Shown: positions 9,145-17,832 of the stretch, in pieces
How positions within the stretch are numbered: position 1 is the stretch's first letter
Layout of the letters: each line of letters begins with the position of its first letter
Source of the DNA: Umezawaea tangerina
GTDB lineage: Bacteria > Actinomycetota > Actinomycetes > Mycobacteriales > Pseudonocardiaceae
Assembly: GCF_003002815.1 (NCBI RefSeq)
Contig: NZ_PVTF01000011.1
Location: 310,001 to 374,000 of the forward strand
DNA length: 64,000 nt
Direction: 5' to 3'
Position numbers and translations under genes: made by a program
The notes under the pieces: generated by a model
What the model saw: only the letters and a program-made list of their open reading frames with translations
What the model was told of the DNA's origin: nothing
Database searches by the model: none

Positions 9145-9634
9145 CCGGACCGCTGCCGGTTGCCGCCGCCCGCCCGCACCCTCACGCACACCCTGCGCAC
9201 GGTCGACGTCGGCGACGACGCCCTGGCCGAACTGGACGTACTGGTCGGGTTCGACGACGACCTGGCCGACGAGGCCACCCGACTGTCCAACCGGATCCGC
9301 GGCCTGCTCACCGGTATCCACCCCGCCCTGGAACGCGCGATCGGCCCCAGGATCAGCCACCCGGCGGTGCTGGAGATCCTGTCCCGCTGCGGCGGACCGA
9401 CCGGCATCGCCAAGGCCGGCCGCCGCACACTCACCGCGATCGCGGCCGCGCACGCACCCCGCATGGGTGCTCGTCGATTCGATCATGACGGCGCTGGACG
9501 AACAGACCGTGACCGTTCCCGGCACCACCGCGGCCGACACGGTCCTGCCCCGACTCGCGGACATCCTGAAAACCGTGCTCCAACAGAGAAAGCAGGTCGC
9601 CGCCGAGCCCGTTCCCGCCTTCGTTGCAGCTTGA
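9145..9634 (+). pseudogene. IS110-family transposase remnant, frameshifted and truncated at both ends
   Basis: The first part, in the frame ending near 9466, gives typical middle-region IS110 sequence (LDVLVGFDDDLADEATRLSN, HPALERAIGPRISHPAVLE, GRRTL). After APRMG the match continues in the next frame as DSIMTALDEQTVTVPG and QQRKQVAAE, so there is a frameshift near 9466-9470. Both the N-terminal DEDD catalytic part and the C-terminal serine part are absent. No terminal repeats were found, in keeping with IS110 elements, which lack typical ones. It is a dead scar. Confidence 0.8.
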
Positions 9635-9662
9635 CAACCGCCACAGGGACGCCACGGTGCGC

Positions 9663-11276
9663 TCAGGCGATACGCGTCGCGTCGCGCAGGGCGGTCTTCG
9701 ACAGCTTGCCGGTGCCGGTCTTGGGCAGCGCGGACATGAAGACGACCTCGTCGGGTAGCCACCACTTGGCGACCATCGGCGTGATGTGCCGCAGGAGGTC
9801 CTCGGCGGTGGCCGCGCTGCCGTCGCGCAGCACGACGTAGGCGGCGGGGCGTTCCACCCACCGCGGGTCGGGGCGGGCGATCACGGCGACCTCGACCACG
9901 TCGGGGTGCGAGAAGATCGCCGTCTCCAGTTCGACCGAGGAGATCCACTCGCCGCCGGACTTGATCAGGTCCTTGATCCGGTCCACGAGCCGCAGGTAGC
10001 CCTCGGCGTCGATGGTGGCCAGGTCGCCCGTGCGCAGCCACCCGTCGCCGGTGAAGCTCGTGCCGCCGTCGACCCGGAAGTAGCCGCCCGCCACCCACGG
10101 ACCCGCCACCTGCACCTCGCCGATCGCCCGGCCGTCGCGCGGCAGCTCCCGGCCCGTCTCGACGTCGACGATCCGCACGTTCACCAGCGGCAGGGGCTGG
10201 CCCTGGGCCGCGCGCACGGCCACCTGCTGCTCGGCACCGCCGTCCTGGTGCTGGGTGCGGGTGCCGCCGATGGTCCCGACGGGGCTGATCTCGGTCATCC
10301 CCCAGGAATGCGTGATGGGCACGCCGACCGCCGACCGGTAGGTCTCCGACAGCGCCGGTGCGATGGCGGAGCCGCCGCCGAGCAGGAACCGCGTGGCGCC
10401 CAGGTCGTGGTCGCGCAGTCTGGGGACCAGGCTCGTCCACACCGTGGGGACCGCGCCCGCGACGGTCACCCGCTCGGACTCCATCAGGCGCAGCAGGTGG
10501 GTCGGGTCCGCCGAGGGGCCGGGGAGGACGAGCGAGGCTCCGGTCATCATCGCGCCGTAGGGCAGGCCCCAGGCGTTGGCGTGGAACATGGGCACGATCG
10601 GCATCACGACGTCGCTCTCGCACAGGCCGATGAACCCGGCCGCGAGCGTTCCCAGGCAGTGCAGGACCGTCGACCGGTGGCTGTACACCACACCCTTGGG
10701 CGGTCCGGTCGTCCCGGAGGTGTAGCACAGCCCGGAGGCCAGGTTCTCGTCCGCGAGCGTGAACGCGTCCTCGAACGAGCCGGTGAACGGGGCGGCACCG
10801 GCGACCAGCTCGTCGTAGTCCAGGACGCGGGGGTCCTCCGGGATCTCCGTGCCGCTGTCGTCGGGCAGCACCACCCAGTGCCGCACCTTCGGCAACCGGT
10901 CGGCGCTGGGCCAGATCCGGGGCAGCAGCGCCCGGTCGACGAACACCACGTCGTCCTCGGCGTGCTCGACGATGTACTCGAGGTGCTCCGGCGAGAGCCG
11001 GATGTTGACCGAGTGCAGCACCCGCTTGGTGACCGGCACGGCGAGGTAGAGCTCCAGGTGGCGCCGGGTGTTGGCGGCGAACGTGGCGACGCGGGCACCG
11101 ACCGGGACGCCGAGCGCGTCCAGCGCGGTGGCGAGGCGCCGGGTGTGGTCGGCCACCTCCGCGTAGGTCAGCCGTTCGCCGCCGGCCGTCGTCACGTGCT
11201 TGTGCGCGTACAGCTTCTCGGCGCGCTCCAGGATGTGCGCGATGGTCAGCGGCCGCGGCTGCATCAACCCGTCCAC
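9663..11276 (-). CDS. Acyl-CoA synthetase (AMP-dependent, medium/long-chain type)
   Basis: 537 residues. It activates a carboxylic acid as acyl-AMP and transfers it to CoA. Visible motifs are YTSGTTGPPKG (P-loop-like A3), HSWGMTE (A5), GWLRTGDLA (A7/A8) and the C-terminal catalytic Lys in PKTGTGKLSK (A10). GTG 11276 has AAGGGG 8 nt upstream; GTG 11285 and ATG 11264 are alternative starts in the same frame. The opening MQPRPLTIAHILERAEKLYA-like segment is common in medium-chain FadD proteins. Neighbours give no pathway, although CoA activation of an aromatic acid released by the tannase cannot be excluded. Confidence 0.88.
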   Translation of the reverse strand: MDGLMQPRPLTIAHILERAEKLYAHKHVTTAGGERLTYAEVADHTRRLATALDALGVPVGARVATFAANTRRHLELYLAVPVTKRVLHSVNIRLSPEHLEYIVEHAEDDVVFVDRALLPRIWPSADRLPKVRHWVVLPDDSGTEIPEDPRVLDYDELVAGAAPFTGSFEDAFTLADENLASGLCYTSGTTGPPKGVVYSHRSTVLHCLGTLAAGFIGLCESDVVMPIVPMFHANAWGLPYGAMMTGASLVLPGPSADPTHLLRLMESERVTVAGAVPTVWTSLVPRLRDHDLGATRFLLGGGSAIAPALSETYRSAVGVPITHSWGMTEISPVGTIGGTRTQHQDGGAEQQVAVRAAQGQPLPLVNVRIVDVETGRELPRDGRAIGEVQVAGPWVAGGYFRVDGGTSFTGDGWLRTGDLATIDAEGYLRLVDRIKDLIKSGGEWISSVELETAIFSHPDVVEVAVIARPDPRWVERPAAYVVLRDGSAATAEDLLRHITPMVAKWWLPDEVVFMSALPKTGTGKLSKTALRDATRIA

Positions 11277-11548
11277 GTCGGTCACCCCTTCCGCCTCGGG
11301 TCCGGCGGCCAGCCGCCGTGCGGTCGTCCCCCGGCCAAACCTAGGGGCGCTCCCGCGGGGGCAAGAGGTGGGAACCTTCCACTGATGATCGGGTTCCGGC
11401 GGGTGTTTCGCACACCGGCCGCGGCGGGCCTGTCCCCCGTGAGAGCTACCCGGAAGTGTCCGCTCCAGCGGGATTCCGCGGGTCGGCCCGCTCCCTAGCC
11501 TTTGTGCCACAAGGTCGTTGTCCACCCCGCAGCCCAGGAGTCGGAACC

Positions 11549-12430
11549 ATGGAGCGCGAAGTCCAGCCGGAGCAGAGCACCACACCAGTCGAGCTGTCCG
11601 AGGGCAGGATCCGGTTGCGCCGCTTCCGGTTCCCCGTCCTGTTCGGGTCGCTGTTCGTGGTGATGCTCGCGGTCGTCGGTATCGACACCCTCGTCGCACC
11701 CCTCCCGCTGCTGGCGCTGCCGATCGGGCTCGGGCTCGCCGCCGCCGGGGTGCTCTGCTACCAGAAGCTGACCCGGCACGTCGAGGTGCGCGACAGCGTG
11801 CCCGAGCTGGCGGCGGAGAAGCGGTGGTCGGGGCTGGGCAGGGGAGCGCTGCTCGGGTTCGCGCTGTTCTGCACCGTGCTGCTGCTCGTCCTGGTGTTCG
11901 GCGGGTTCGACGACCTGTCGTGGGGCTCGTTCGCCGGGTTCCTCGGCCTCATCGGGATGATGGCCAGTGTCGCCACCATGGAGGAGGTGCTGTTCCGCGG
12001 GGTGCTGTTCCGCATCCTGGAGGAGCGCACGGGCACGGTCGTCTCGCTGGTGGTGTCCTCGCTGCTGTTCGGCGCGACGCACCTGGTCAACGTCAACGCC
12101 ACCCCGTGGGGCGCGCTGGCGATCGGTCTCACCGGCGGCACCATGCTGGCCGCGGCCTACACCGCGACCCGGACGCTGTGGTTCCCGATCGGCCTGCACT
12201 TCGCCTGGAACTTCACCCACGCCGGGATCTTCGGCATCGCGGTGTCGGGGTCGAACGACGTCCCCAACGGCCTGCTGCACGCCGTCCTCTCCGGTCCGTC
12301 GGTGGTGACGGGCGGCTCGTTCGGCCCGGAGGCCAGCCTGCTGGCCCTGCTCGTCTGCCTCGTGCCCACGGTCCTGCTGCTGCGCAGGGCTTCCCGCGCG
12401 GGCCGCATCCTGCCCCGCCCGCGCCGCTGA
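11549..12430 (+). CDS. CPBP-family intramembrane metalloprotease (CAAX/Abi type)
   Basis: 293 residues with about seven hydrophobic spans. The family signature is present: EEVLFRGVLFR (the EExxxR motif), then FGATHL and HFAWNF, which carry the conserved histidines of the Abi/CPBP active site in the membrane. ATG 11549 is backed by CCAGGAG 8 nt upstream. Bacterial members process membrane proteins or confer bacteriocin self-immunity. No peptide-antibiotic gene adjoins it, so its role is open. A strong hairpin follows the stop. Confidence 0.87.
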   Translation: MEREVQPEQSTTPVELSEGRIRLRRFRFPVLFGSLFVVMLAVVGIDTLVAPLPLLALPIGLGLAAAGVLCYQKLTRHVEVRDSVPELAAEKRWSGLGRGALLGFALFCTVLLLVLVFGGFDDLSWGSFAGFLGLIGMMASVATMEEVLFRGVLFRILEERTGTVVSLVVSSLLFGATHLVNVNATPWGALAIGLTGGTMLAAAYTATRTLWFPIGLHFAWNFTHAGIFGIAVSGSNDVPNGLLHAVLSGPSVVTGGSFGPEASLLALLVCLVPTVLLLRRASRAGRILPRPRR

Positions 12431-12451
12431 CGGGCGCACCCCCCGCGACCG

Positions 12452-12479
12452 CGCCCCCGGTTCCTCGGAACCGGGGGCG
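12452..12479 (+). terminator. Rho-independent-like terminator hairpin
   Basis: CGCCCCCGGTTCC and GGAACCGGGGGCG are perfectly complementary and separated by only TC, so the hairpin has a stem of about 11 bp and a 6-nt loop. It lies 21 nt after the CPBP protease stop. Confidence 0.75.
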
Positions 12480-12557
12480 TAGTCGTGTCGTACCGCCCGG
12501 CGGTGTGCCGGACCTGTGGTCGCGGCCGGTGCGTCGAGTGTCCGGAGTGGACGGTCC

Positions 12558-12600
12558 CTCGTCCTAGGTTGAGCCGGGTCTCCGCCATCGGCCGATGTGG
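12558..12600 (+). promoter_or_regulatory. Conserved 43-nt promoter/leader element, copy 1
   Basis: This 43-nt stretch recurs at 15476-15518 with 37 identical positions. Both copies open with CTCGTCCTAGGTTGAGCC, in which TAGGTT is a plausible -10 box, and end with TCGGCCGATGTGG. In copy 1 the end contains the perfect palindrome CATCGGCCGATG. No convincing -35 box stands 17 nt upstream of either copy, suggesting activator-dependent transcription. It precedes the methyltransferase gene by 93 nt. Confidence 0.6.
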
Positions 12601-12693
12601 GACGCGCGGGCGGGCCGGTTGACTGTGGGTCGCCCGGTCGAACGGCCGCCGGGCGACTCCTGACCACCAAGGCAGTCGAAGGGCACCATCCTG

Positions 12694-13521
12694 ATGCGGA
12701 GCACCGATACCGCCGCGCCCGAGAGCGCGGACACCGGCGGGTACCTGTTCGACAACGACGCCGTCGACGCCGCCGAACAGGTCCGGCTGCTGGCGGCCAT
12801 GCTGGACGGCGACACCACGGCCGTGCTGGCCGACCTCGGGATCGCCGACGACTGGCGGTGCCTCGACCTCGGCGCGGGCGCCGGGACCGTGTCCGCGTGG
12901 CTCGCCGACCGCCTCGGCGCGTCCGGGCACGTCACCGTCGTCGACGAGAAGCCGCAGCACGTGGTCGCCCGCGACGGCATGACGGTGGTCGCGGGGGACG
13001 TCAACACGACCGACCTCGGCCGCGACCGGTACGACCTGATCCACGCCCGGTTCCTGTTCATGCACCTGCCGCGGCGGGAGCGGGTGCTGGAGCGGGCGGT
13101 GGCCGCGCTCAAGCCCGGCGGGGTGCTGGTGGTCACCGACTGCGACGCGAGCCGCCGCGGCGACATGCTCGTGGTGGCACCGGATCCGGTGGCCGAGGTG
13201 TTCACCGCGTTCCAGGACGCGTTGACCGGCATCGGGGTGGGCAACGGGATGGACCCGGCCTGGGCGCGGCGGATCCCCGCCGCCATGCGCGACGCCGGGC
13301 TGGTGGACGTGTCCGCGCGGGTGACCAACCGGCTGTGGGCCGGTGGGGAGGCGGGAATGCTGCTGCACGACAGCATCAGCCGCCAGGTCGAGGACGGCCT
13401 GCTCGCCCGCGGCATGGACCTCGCCGCGCTCACCGCGCTGCGCGAGGCGATGCACGACCCGGACGTGTGGGCCTACTCGTGGCCGGTCTACACCGGTGTC
13501 GGAGTGCGCCCCACCCCGTGA
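12694..13521 (+). CDS. Class I SAM-dependent methyltransferase
   Basis: 275 residues. The SAM-binding Rossmann core is clear: motif I LDLGAGAGTVS (about residues 55-65), VTVVDEK (motif II acid), VAGDVNTTDL, and YDLIHARFLFMHLP followed by ALKPGGVLVVTD (post-motif). It resembles UbiE/Coq5-type and secondary-metabolite methyltransferases; the acceptor is unknown. A GAAGGG ribosome site lies about 10 nt before ATG 12694. It shares its 43-nt leader with the keto-acid-extension operon starting at 15578, so the two transcripts probably respond to the same signal. Confidence 0.87.
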   Translation: MRSTDTAAPESADTGGYLFDNDAVDAAEQVRLLAAMLDGDTTAVLADLGIADDWRCLDLGAGAGTVSAWLADRLGASGHVTVVDEKPQHVVARDGMTVVAGDVNTTDLGRDRYDLIHARFLFMHLPRRERVLERAVAALKPGGVLVVTDCDASRRGDMLVVAPDPVAEVFTAFQDALTGIGVGNGMDPAWARRIPAAMRDAGLVDVSARVTNRLWAGGEAGMLLHDSISRQVEDGLLARGMDLAALTALREAMHDPDVWAYSWPVYTGVGVRPTP

Positions 13522-13576
13522 CCCTCTGGGCGAGGTCCCACCCGTGCCACGGCGGCAAGGGATTGTCGTGTCGAGG

Positions 13577-14356
13577 TCAGCCGGACGTCGGGTGGGACGG
13601 CGCCGGGAGCGCTCGGGGCGCGCCGGGGCGCGACAGCGGCGACGAGCCGGTGCGGCGGTCCAGCAGCCCGCGCACCAGCAGGACCGCCTCGACGCGGTTG
13701 CGGACACCGAGCTTGGTGAGGGCGTGCGAGACGTGGCTCTTGACCGTGGACCGCGACACGATCAGCCGCTTCGCCGTCTCCGCCGTCGACCAGCCCTGCG
13801 CCAGCAGCGCGAGCACCTCGAACTCGCGGTCGGTCAGCCCGTCGACCAGCACCTCCGCCGAGGTGTACCCGGCGGAGGGGGACGCGGTGGCCGGGGGAGG
13901 TCCGGTCATCGCCGTCGTCCGCACCTGGAGGCAGCGCAGCTCGTCGGACAGCACGACGCAGCCCGACGCCACGGCCCGCACCGCGGCCGCGAGCCGGGCG
14001 ACCCTGGTCTCCTTGACCAGGCAGCCGGACGCCCTCGCGTGGAACATCTCGTCGAGCCGGTCCTGGGTCCAGCCCACCCCGAGGCAGACGGCGCGCAGGT
14101 GCAGACCGGTGAAGAGGCGGACCAGCTCGACGGCGCGGTCGTGCGAGGCGGAGATGACCGCGACGTGGCCCGCCGCGGGTCTGCGCCGCCCGTAGGACGC
14201 CGCGTCGTCGGTGGAGTCCACGACGGTGATCCCGCCGACCCCGGCCAGCGCCGCGCCCAGCACGTGCCTGGACACCGGGTCCTCGTCGAAGAGGACGACC
14301 TCGACCACGTTGTCGGCCGTGTCCTGGGCAAGGGTGAACGCGTCCGTGAGTGTCAT
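13577..14356 (-). CDS. Orphan LuxR/NarL-type response regulator with degenerate receiver
   Basis: 259 residues. The N-terminal half follows the receiver fold (VVEVVLFDEDPVSRHVL at strand 1, SGCLVKET for the switch Lys). The strand that normally ends in the phosphorylated Asp reads HVAVISASHD, with no Asp at the acceptor place. The C-terminal half is a standard LuxR helix-turn-helix (LTDREFEVLALLAQGWSTAE, then STVKSHVSHALTKLGVRNR). No histidine kinase is adjacent. It therefore probably works without phosphorylation, as with other atypical regulators in antibiotic clusters. It lies between the two genes that carry the twin 43-nt leader and is the natural candidate regulator of both (inference). 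Confidence 0.87.
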   Translation of the reverse strand: MTLTDAFTLAQDTADNVVEVVLFDEDPVSRHVLGAALAGVGGITVVDSTDDAASYGRRRPAAGHVAVISASHDRAVELVRLFTGLHLRAVCLGVGWTQDRLDEMFHARASGCLVKETRVARLAAAVRAVASGCVVLSDELRCLQVRTTAMTGPPPATASPSAGYTSAEVLVDGLTDREFEVLALLAQGWSTAETAKRLIVSRSTVKSHVSHALTKLGVRNRVEAVLLVRGLLDRRTGSSPLSRPGAPRALPAPSHPTSG

Positions 14357-14451
14357 CGTTTTCCTTGTCGGGCTTCGCCGAGTCGAATGTCCGGTGCCGC
14401 TGTGGTGAGGGCGAGTGGGCGATTCCGGAATTGCGCCTCCACCGAAACGAC

Positions 14452-14461
14452 ACCACGTGGT
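14452..14461. promoter_or_regulatory. Palindrome ACCACGTGGT in divergent LuxR/TetR intergenic region
   Basis: A perfect 10-bp palindrome lies about 95 nt upstream of the LuxR-type start, within the 301-bp gap between the divergent LuxR and TetR genes. It is a possible operator. A second weak symmetry, GTGGA-N6-TCCAC, lies at 14611-14626 close to the TetR start. No gene is present in the gap. Confidence 0.3.
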
Positions 14462-14657
14462 CTTGTTGAGGGACCATAGGGTGTCGTAACGGTGTCCGCA
14501 AGCTTTCCAGACACCGGGGTGGGGAAAGTCCGGTAACGCCGGTGGTGGCGGGTTTTCCGTCGGACGACCCCGCGGGCGCCGGGTCCTGGTCGGCGCCCGG
14601 CGGCGCCCCAGTGGATCAAGCTCCACCGCTCTGACGGGTGCGCTGTATGGTCTCGCT

Positions 14658-15239
14658 GTGGGCGGGCAGCAGGCGCAGGACCCCCGTGTCGAACGCAGTC
14701 GTACGGCGGTGCTCGCGGCGGTGGTGGACCTCCTGCGCGAACGAGGGCTCCCGTCGGTGACGATCGAGGCGGTGCTGACCCGGTCCGGCGTCTCGCGCGC
14801 CACCCTGTACCGCCACTGGCCCACCCGCCGGGCGCTGCTGATCGACGGCCTCAACCGCCTCATGCCGCCCCCGATGGACGTGCCCGACCGGGGGACCGCG
14901 CAGGAGCGGCTGCGGGTGTTCGTCGACGGCCTCGCGCACCAGCTCAGCGCGCACCCGTGGGCATCCGTGCTGCCCACGCTGCTGGACGAGGCGAGGCGGG
15001 ACCCGGAGTTCGCCACGTTCATGCCCGGTTTCCTGGACGCGCGGCGCGCCACCCTGCGGGCCGTGCTGGAGGACGCCTCCGGGCGCGGGGAGCTGCGGGA
15101 CGGCATCGACAGCGACGTCGCGATAGCGCAGATCAGCGGCCCGCTGCTCTACCGGCGCCTGGTCAGCGACGAGCCGCTGGACCAGTACTTCCGCGACCAG
15201 CTGGTCGCCGGGTTCCTCGCGACCTACCGGCGGCCCTGA
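14658..15239 (+). CDS. TetR-family transcriptional regulator
   Basis: 193 residues. The N-terminal helix-turn-helix is canonical (TIEAVLTRSGVSRATLYRHW, about residues 35-55). The remainder is a helical ligand/dimer domain of the TetR_C type. GTG 14658 has no ribosome site; TATGGT at 14646-14651, six nt before it, suggests a leaderless start. It is divergent from the LuxR-type gene and lies 338 bp before the oxygenase-led operon, so it could regulate either. Confidence 0.88.
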   Translation: MGGQQAQDPRVERSRTAVLAAVVDLLRERGLPSVTIEAVLTRSGVSRATLYRHWPTRRALLIDGLNRLMPPPMDVPDRGTAQERLRVFVDGLAHQLSAHPWASVLPTLLDEARRDPEFATFMPGFLDARRATLRAVLEDASGRGELRDGIDSDVAIAQISGPLLYRRLVSDEPLDQYFRDQLVAGFLATYRRP

Positions 15240-15475
15240 CCGGACGTCCTCCGGTCTCGTCCAAAGTTGAAGTTCCGGGCGTGAGTCCCGCTGACCGGGA
15301 CCGCTCCTACGTCGGCCGAGCCCGTCGGTGCCACAGTGATCCAGCCCCGGAACGCGATCCGCGTCGCGCATTCCGGGTATTGCCGGATCCGGTCGCCGGT
15401 ATTCCCACCGCAGCACGGCGAATTGTCCGCCGTGCTTTTCGGTGTTCCCCCGCTTAATGCCGCCGGAATTCGCTT

Positions 15476-15518
15476 CTCGTCCTAGGTTGAGCCCCGTGTC
15501 GACCGTCGGCCGATGTGG
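15476..15518 (+). promoter_or_regulatory. Conserved 43-nt promoter/leader element, copy 2
   Basis: This is the partner of 12558-12600: 37 of 43 positions match, including CTCGTCCTAGGTTGAGCC and TCGGCCGATGTGG. It lies 59 nt before the start of the oxygenase gene and marks the promoter of the 15578-23502 operon. The rest of the 338-bp gap (15240-15475) holds no gene that I can support. Confidence 0.6.
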
Positions 15519-15577
15519 TGGTGGGGGAAGTGCTGTTTCACTGATCCGGTCCCATTGACCTATTCGGGAGTGAGATC

Positions 15578-16585
15578 GTGGACGCCCTGTTGGTCCTCAC
15601 CGGAACCGAACGGTCCCAGCTCGTCGAGGGGTTCGGGAGCATCAAGGCCAGCCCCTACGACGACTACCCCGCCTTCAGCGAGCACGTCCGCGACCTGGTG
15701 GTCGACGACGTGGTGCCCGACCGGCTGCTCCGGGCGGCCGGGCGCATCCGGGCCGACCGGGCCGAGGGCGTCGTGGAGGCGCACGTGCTGCGCAACTGCC
15801 CGGTCGACGACGACCTCCCCGAGCTCGGCAACGAGGACCCCTCGGCGGAGAAGAAGAAGCGGAAGACCACGTTCGTCGGCGAGGCGTTCCTGGAGCTGCT
15901 GGCCCAGATCACCGGGACCCCGCTGCTGGCCTACGCGAACCGGTTCGGCGGCGACTTCTTCATCGACGTCGTCGCGATCTCCAGGTACCTGGGCAAGCAG
16001 ACCGGGTACAACGGCGGCGAGGTGGTCTTCCACAACGACCGCACGGCGCACCCCGTCCGCGCCGACTACATCACGCTGCTGGGCATGCGGTGCCCGACCG
16101 AGGACCTGGTGTACACCGGGTTCGTCCCCGGCACCAGGTTGGTCGCCGAGCTGTCGCCGGAGGTCCGGAGGGTGCTGCGCGAGCCCCACTTCGCGACCCC
16201 GTTCGACGTCGTCTCGCGGGACGCGAACGCCGACCTGGGCGAGGAGGTCGCGCACCCGATCCTGAGCGGTCGCTCCTCGCTGCGCTACCTCGACACCCAC
16301 ACCACGACGGCCGCGGGCGCGCCGGTCGAGGCGAAGGACGCGTTGCTGGCGTTGAAGAACGCGTTGACCAGGGTGCCCAAGGACCGGCACCGGATGCAGC
16401 GGGGCGACGTGCTCACGTTCGCCAACCAGCACGGCCTGCACAACCGGGAGCAGATCGAGATCACCGATCCTGGCAGGGCGCTCGGCCGCTGGCTGCTCAA
16501 GACCTACGCCTTCGCCGACCGGGAGTCGGCCGACGCGCACGCCGACGCCTGGGTCGACGGGGTACCGGGGAAGGTCGGCGACTGA
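15578..16585 (+). CDS. Fe(II)/2-oxoglutarate-dependent oxygenase, clavaminate synthase/arginine hydroxylase-like
   Basis: 335 residues. It resembles the TauD/VioC/OrfP group that hydroxylates free or tethered amino acids (Arg, Asn, Lys) at carbon 3 or 4. The iron-binding HxD appears as [14 protein letters not shown], and the '[13 protein letters not shown]' segment is typical of this branch. The distal His lies in [20 protein letters not shown] choice: GTG 15578 follows GGGAGTGAGATC, and no other in-frame start precedes the conserved region sensibly. It is first in an operon with keto-acid-extension enzymes and an aminotransferase, so it may hydroxylate either the starting or the finished amino acid (inference). 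Confidence 0.8.
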   Translation: MDALLVLTGTERSQLVEGFGSIKASPYDDYPAFSEHVRDLVVDDVVPDRLLRAAGRIRADRAEGVVEAHVLRNCPVDDDLPELGNEDPSAEKKKRKTTFVGEAFLELLAQITGTPLLAYANRFGGDFFIDVVAISRYLGKQTGYNGGEVVFHNDRTAHPVRADYITLLGMRCPTEDLVYTGFVPGTRLVAELSPEVRRVLREPHFATPFDVVSRDANADLGEEVAHPILSGRSSLRYLDTHTTTAAGAPVEAKDALLALKNALTRVPKDRHRMQRGDVLTFANQHGLHNREQIEITDPGRALGRWLLKTYAFADRESADAHADAWVDGVPGKVGD

Positions 16586-16644
16586 CCCCTCCCCAGGGCC
16601 GCACCCCGGCGGCCGCACGACCTCCCACCACCGGAAGGAGTCCA

Positions 16645-17832
16645 GTGACCACCAACCAGGCCCCGCGCCGCGTCGGGATCTTCGACACGACGCTGCGCGA
16701 CGGCGAGCAGGCACCCGGCAACGCCATGTCCGCCCAGGACAAGCTCGAGCTGGCGCTGCGGATCGAGGCGCTGAACGTGGACGTCGTCGAGGCCGGGTTC
16801 CCCGCGTCCTCGCCCAACGACTTCGCGGCCACCAAGGCGATCGCCGGAGCGCTCAGCCGGGCCCAGGTGGCGACGCTGGCGCGGGCTCGTCGCGACGACG
16901 TCGAGACCGCCGTCCAAGCCGCGGGCGGGCGCAACCACGTCCTGCAGATCCTGGGCACCGGCAGCGACATCCACCTGGAGCACAAGCTCGGGATCACCCG
17001 GCAGCAGGCGATCGACGACGCGGTGGACGCGGCCGGGTTCGCCGCGTCGCTGGGCGTGGAGACCGTGTCCGTGGGGATCGAGGACGCGACCCGCGGCCAC
17101 CCGGACCACTTGCGGCAGCTCACCGAACGGGCGGTGGAGGCCGGTGCCCGCTACATCCCGGTCGCCGACACGTCCGGGTGCGCGACCCCCGAGGAGTTCG
17201 GCGACCTGATCGCCCGGATCCGCGAGTGGGCGCCCGCCCCGGTGCGCGTCGGTGTGCACTGCCACAACGACTTCGGGCTCGCCACCGCGAACGCGGTCGC
17301 AGGGCTGCGGGCGGGCGCGGACGACGTCCAGGTCACCGTCGGCGGCATCGGCGAGCGCGCGGGGAACACGGCGATGGAGGAGGTCTGCGCCCTGCTCGCC
17401 TACAAGCACGAGCAGCTCGGCCTGTTCGCCGAGGTCGACCTCGCCGCCATCCACTCCGTCTACACCCGCCTGCGCGAGGTCATCCGCCTGGAGGAGCCGC
17501 GCAACAAGGCGATCTTCGGCAAGTACGCGTTCGGCACTGCGGCCGGGATCCACCAGGCGGGCGTGCTCCGGAACCCGGCGACCTACGAGTACGTCGAGCC
17601 CGCCAGGTTCGGCCGGGAGCGGACCCTGCTGATCAGCAGGCACTCCGGCCGGGCGGTGCTGCGCCACCTGCTCACCGGCCTCGGCCTGTCGCTGGACGCC
17701 GACGAGGTCGACGAGATCTACCGCGTCCACATCGCCGAGCGCGTCGAGAGCGACTGCGAGGACATCTCGGTCGTGCGCCGCCGGTTGGCGGCCGACCTCG
17801 TCCCCGTGCTGAACGGCGGTCCCGTGAGGTGA
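16645..17832 (+). CDS. 2-isopropylmalate/homocitrate synthase-like condensing enzyme
   Basis: 395 residues. The DRE-TIM metallolyase family condenses acetyl-CoA with an alpha-keto acid. The signature [13 protein letters not shown] opens the protein, with the metal-binding [12 protein letters not shown] near residue 207 and [12 protein letters not shown] near the end. The length (about 395) is that of NifV-type homocitrate synthases and lacks the C-terminal leucine-feedback domain of LeuA, which argues for a dedicated, leucine-insensitive pathway enzyme. GTG 16645 has AAGGAG 4 nt upstream. Its stop overlaps the next start by four bases (GTGA). The keto-acid substrate is unknown. Confidence 0.88.
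   Translation: MTTNQAPRRVGIFDTTLRDGEQAPGNAMSAQDKLELALRIEALNVDVVEAGFPASSPNDFAATKAIAGALSRAQVATLARARRDDVETAVQAAGGRNHVLQILGTGSDIHLEHKLGITRQQAIDDAVDAAGFAASLGVETVSVGIEDATRGHPDHLRQLTERAVEAGARYIPVADTSGCATPEEFGDLIARIREWAPAPVRVGVHCHNDFGLATANAVAGLRAGADDVQVTVGGIGERAGNTAMEEVCALLAYKHEQLGLFAEVDLAAIHSVYTRLREVIRLEEPRNKAIFGKYAFGTAAGIHQAGVLRNPATYEYVEPARFGRERTLLISRHSGRAVLRHLLTGLGLSLDADEVDEIYRVHIAERVESDCEDISVVRRRLAADLVPVLNGGPVR

Noticed and set aside
15256-15320. Possible third copy of the 43-nt leader (CTCGTCCAAAGTTGA, then TCGGCCGA)
   Set aside because: The -10-like core is changed and the spacing between the two halves is about 25 nt too long; probably chance or a decayed copy.
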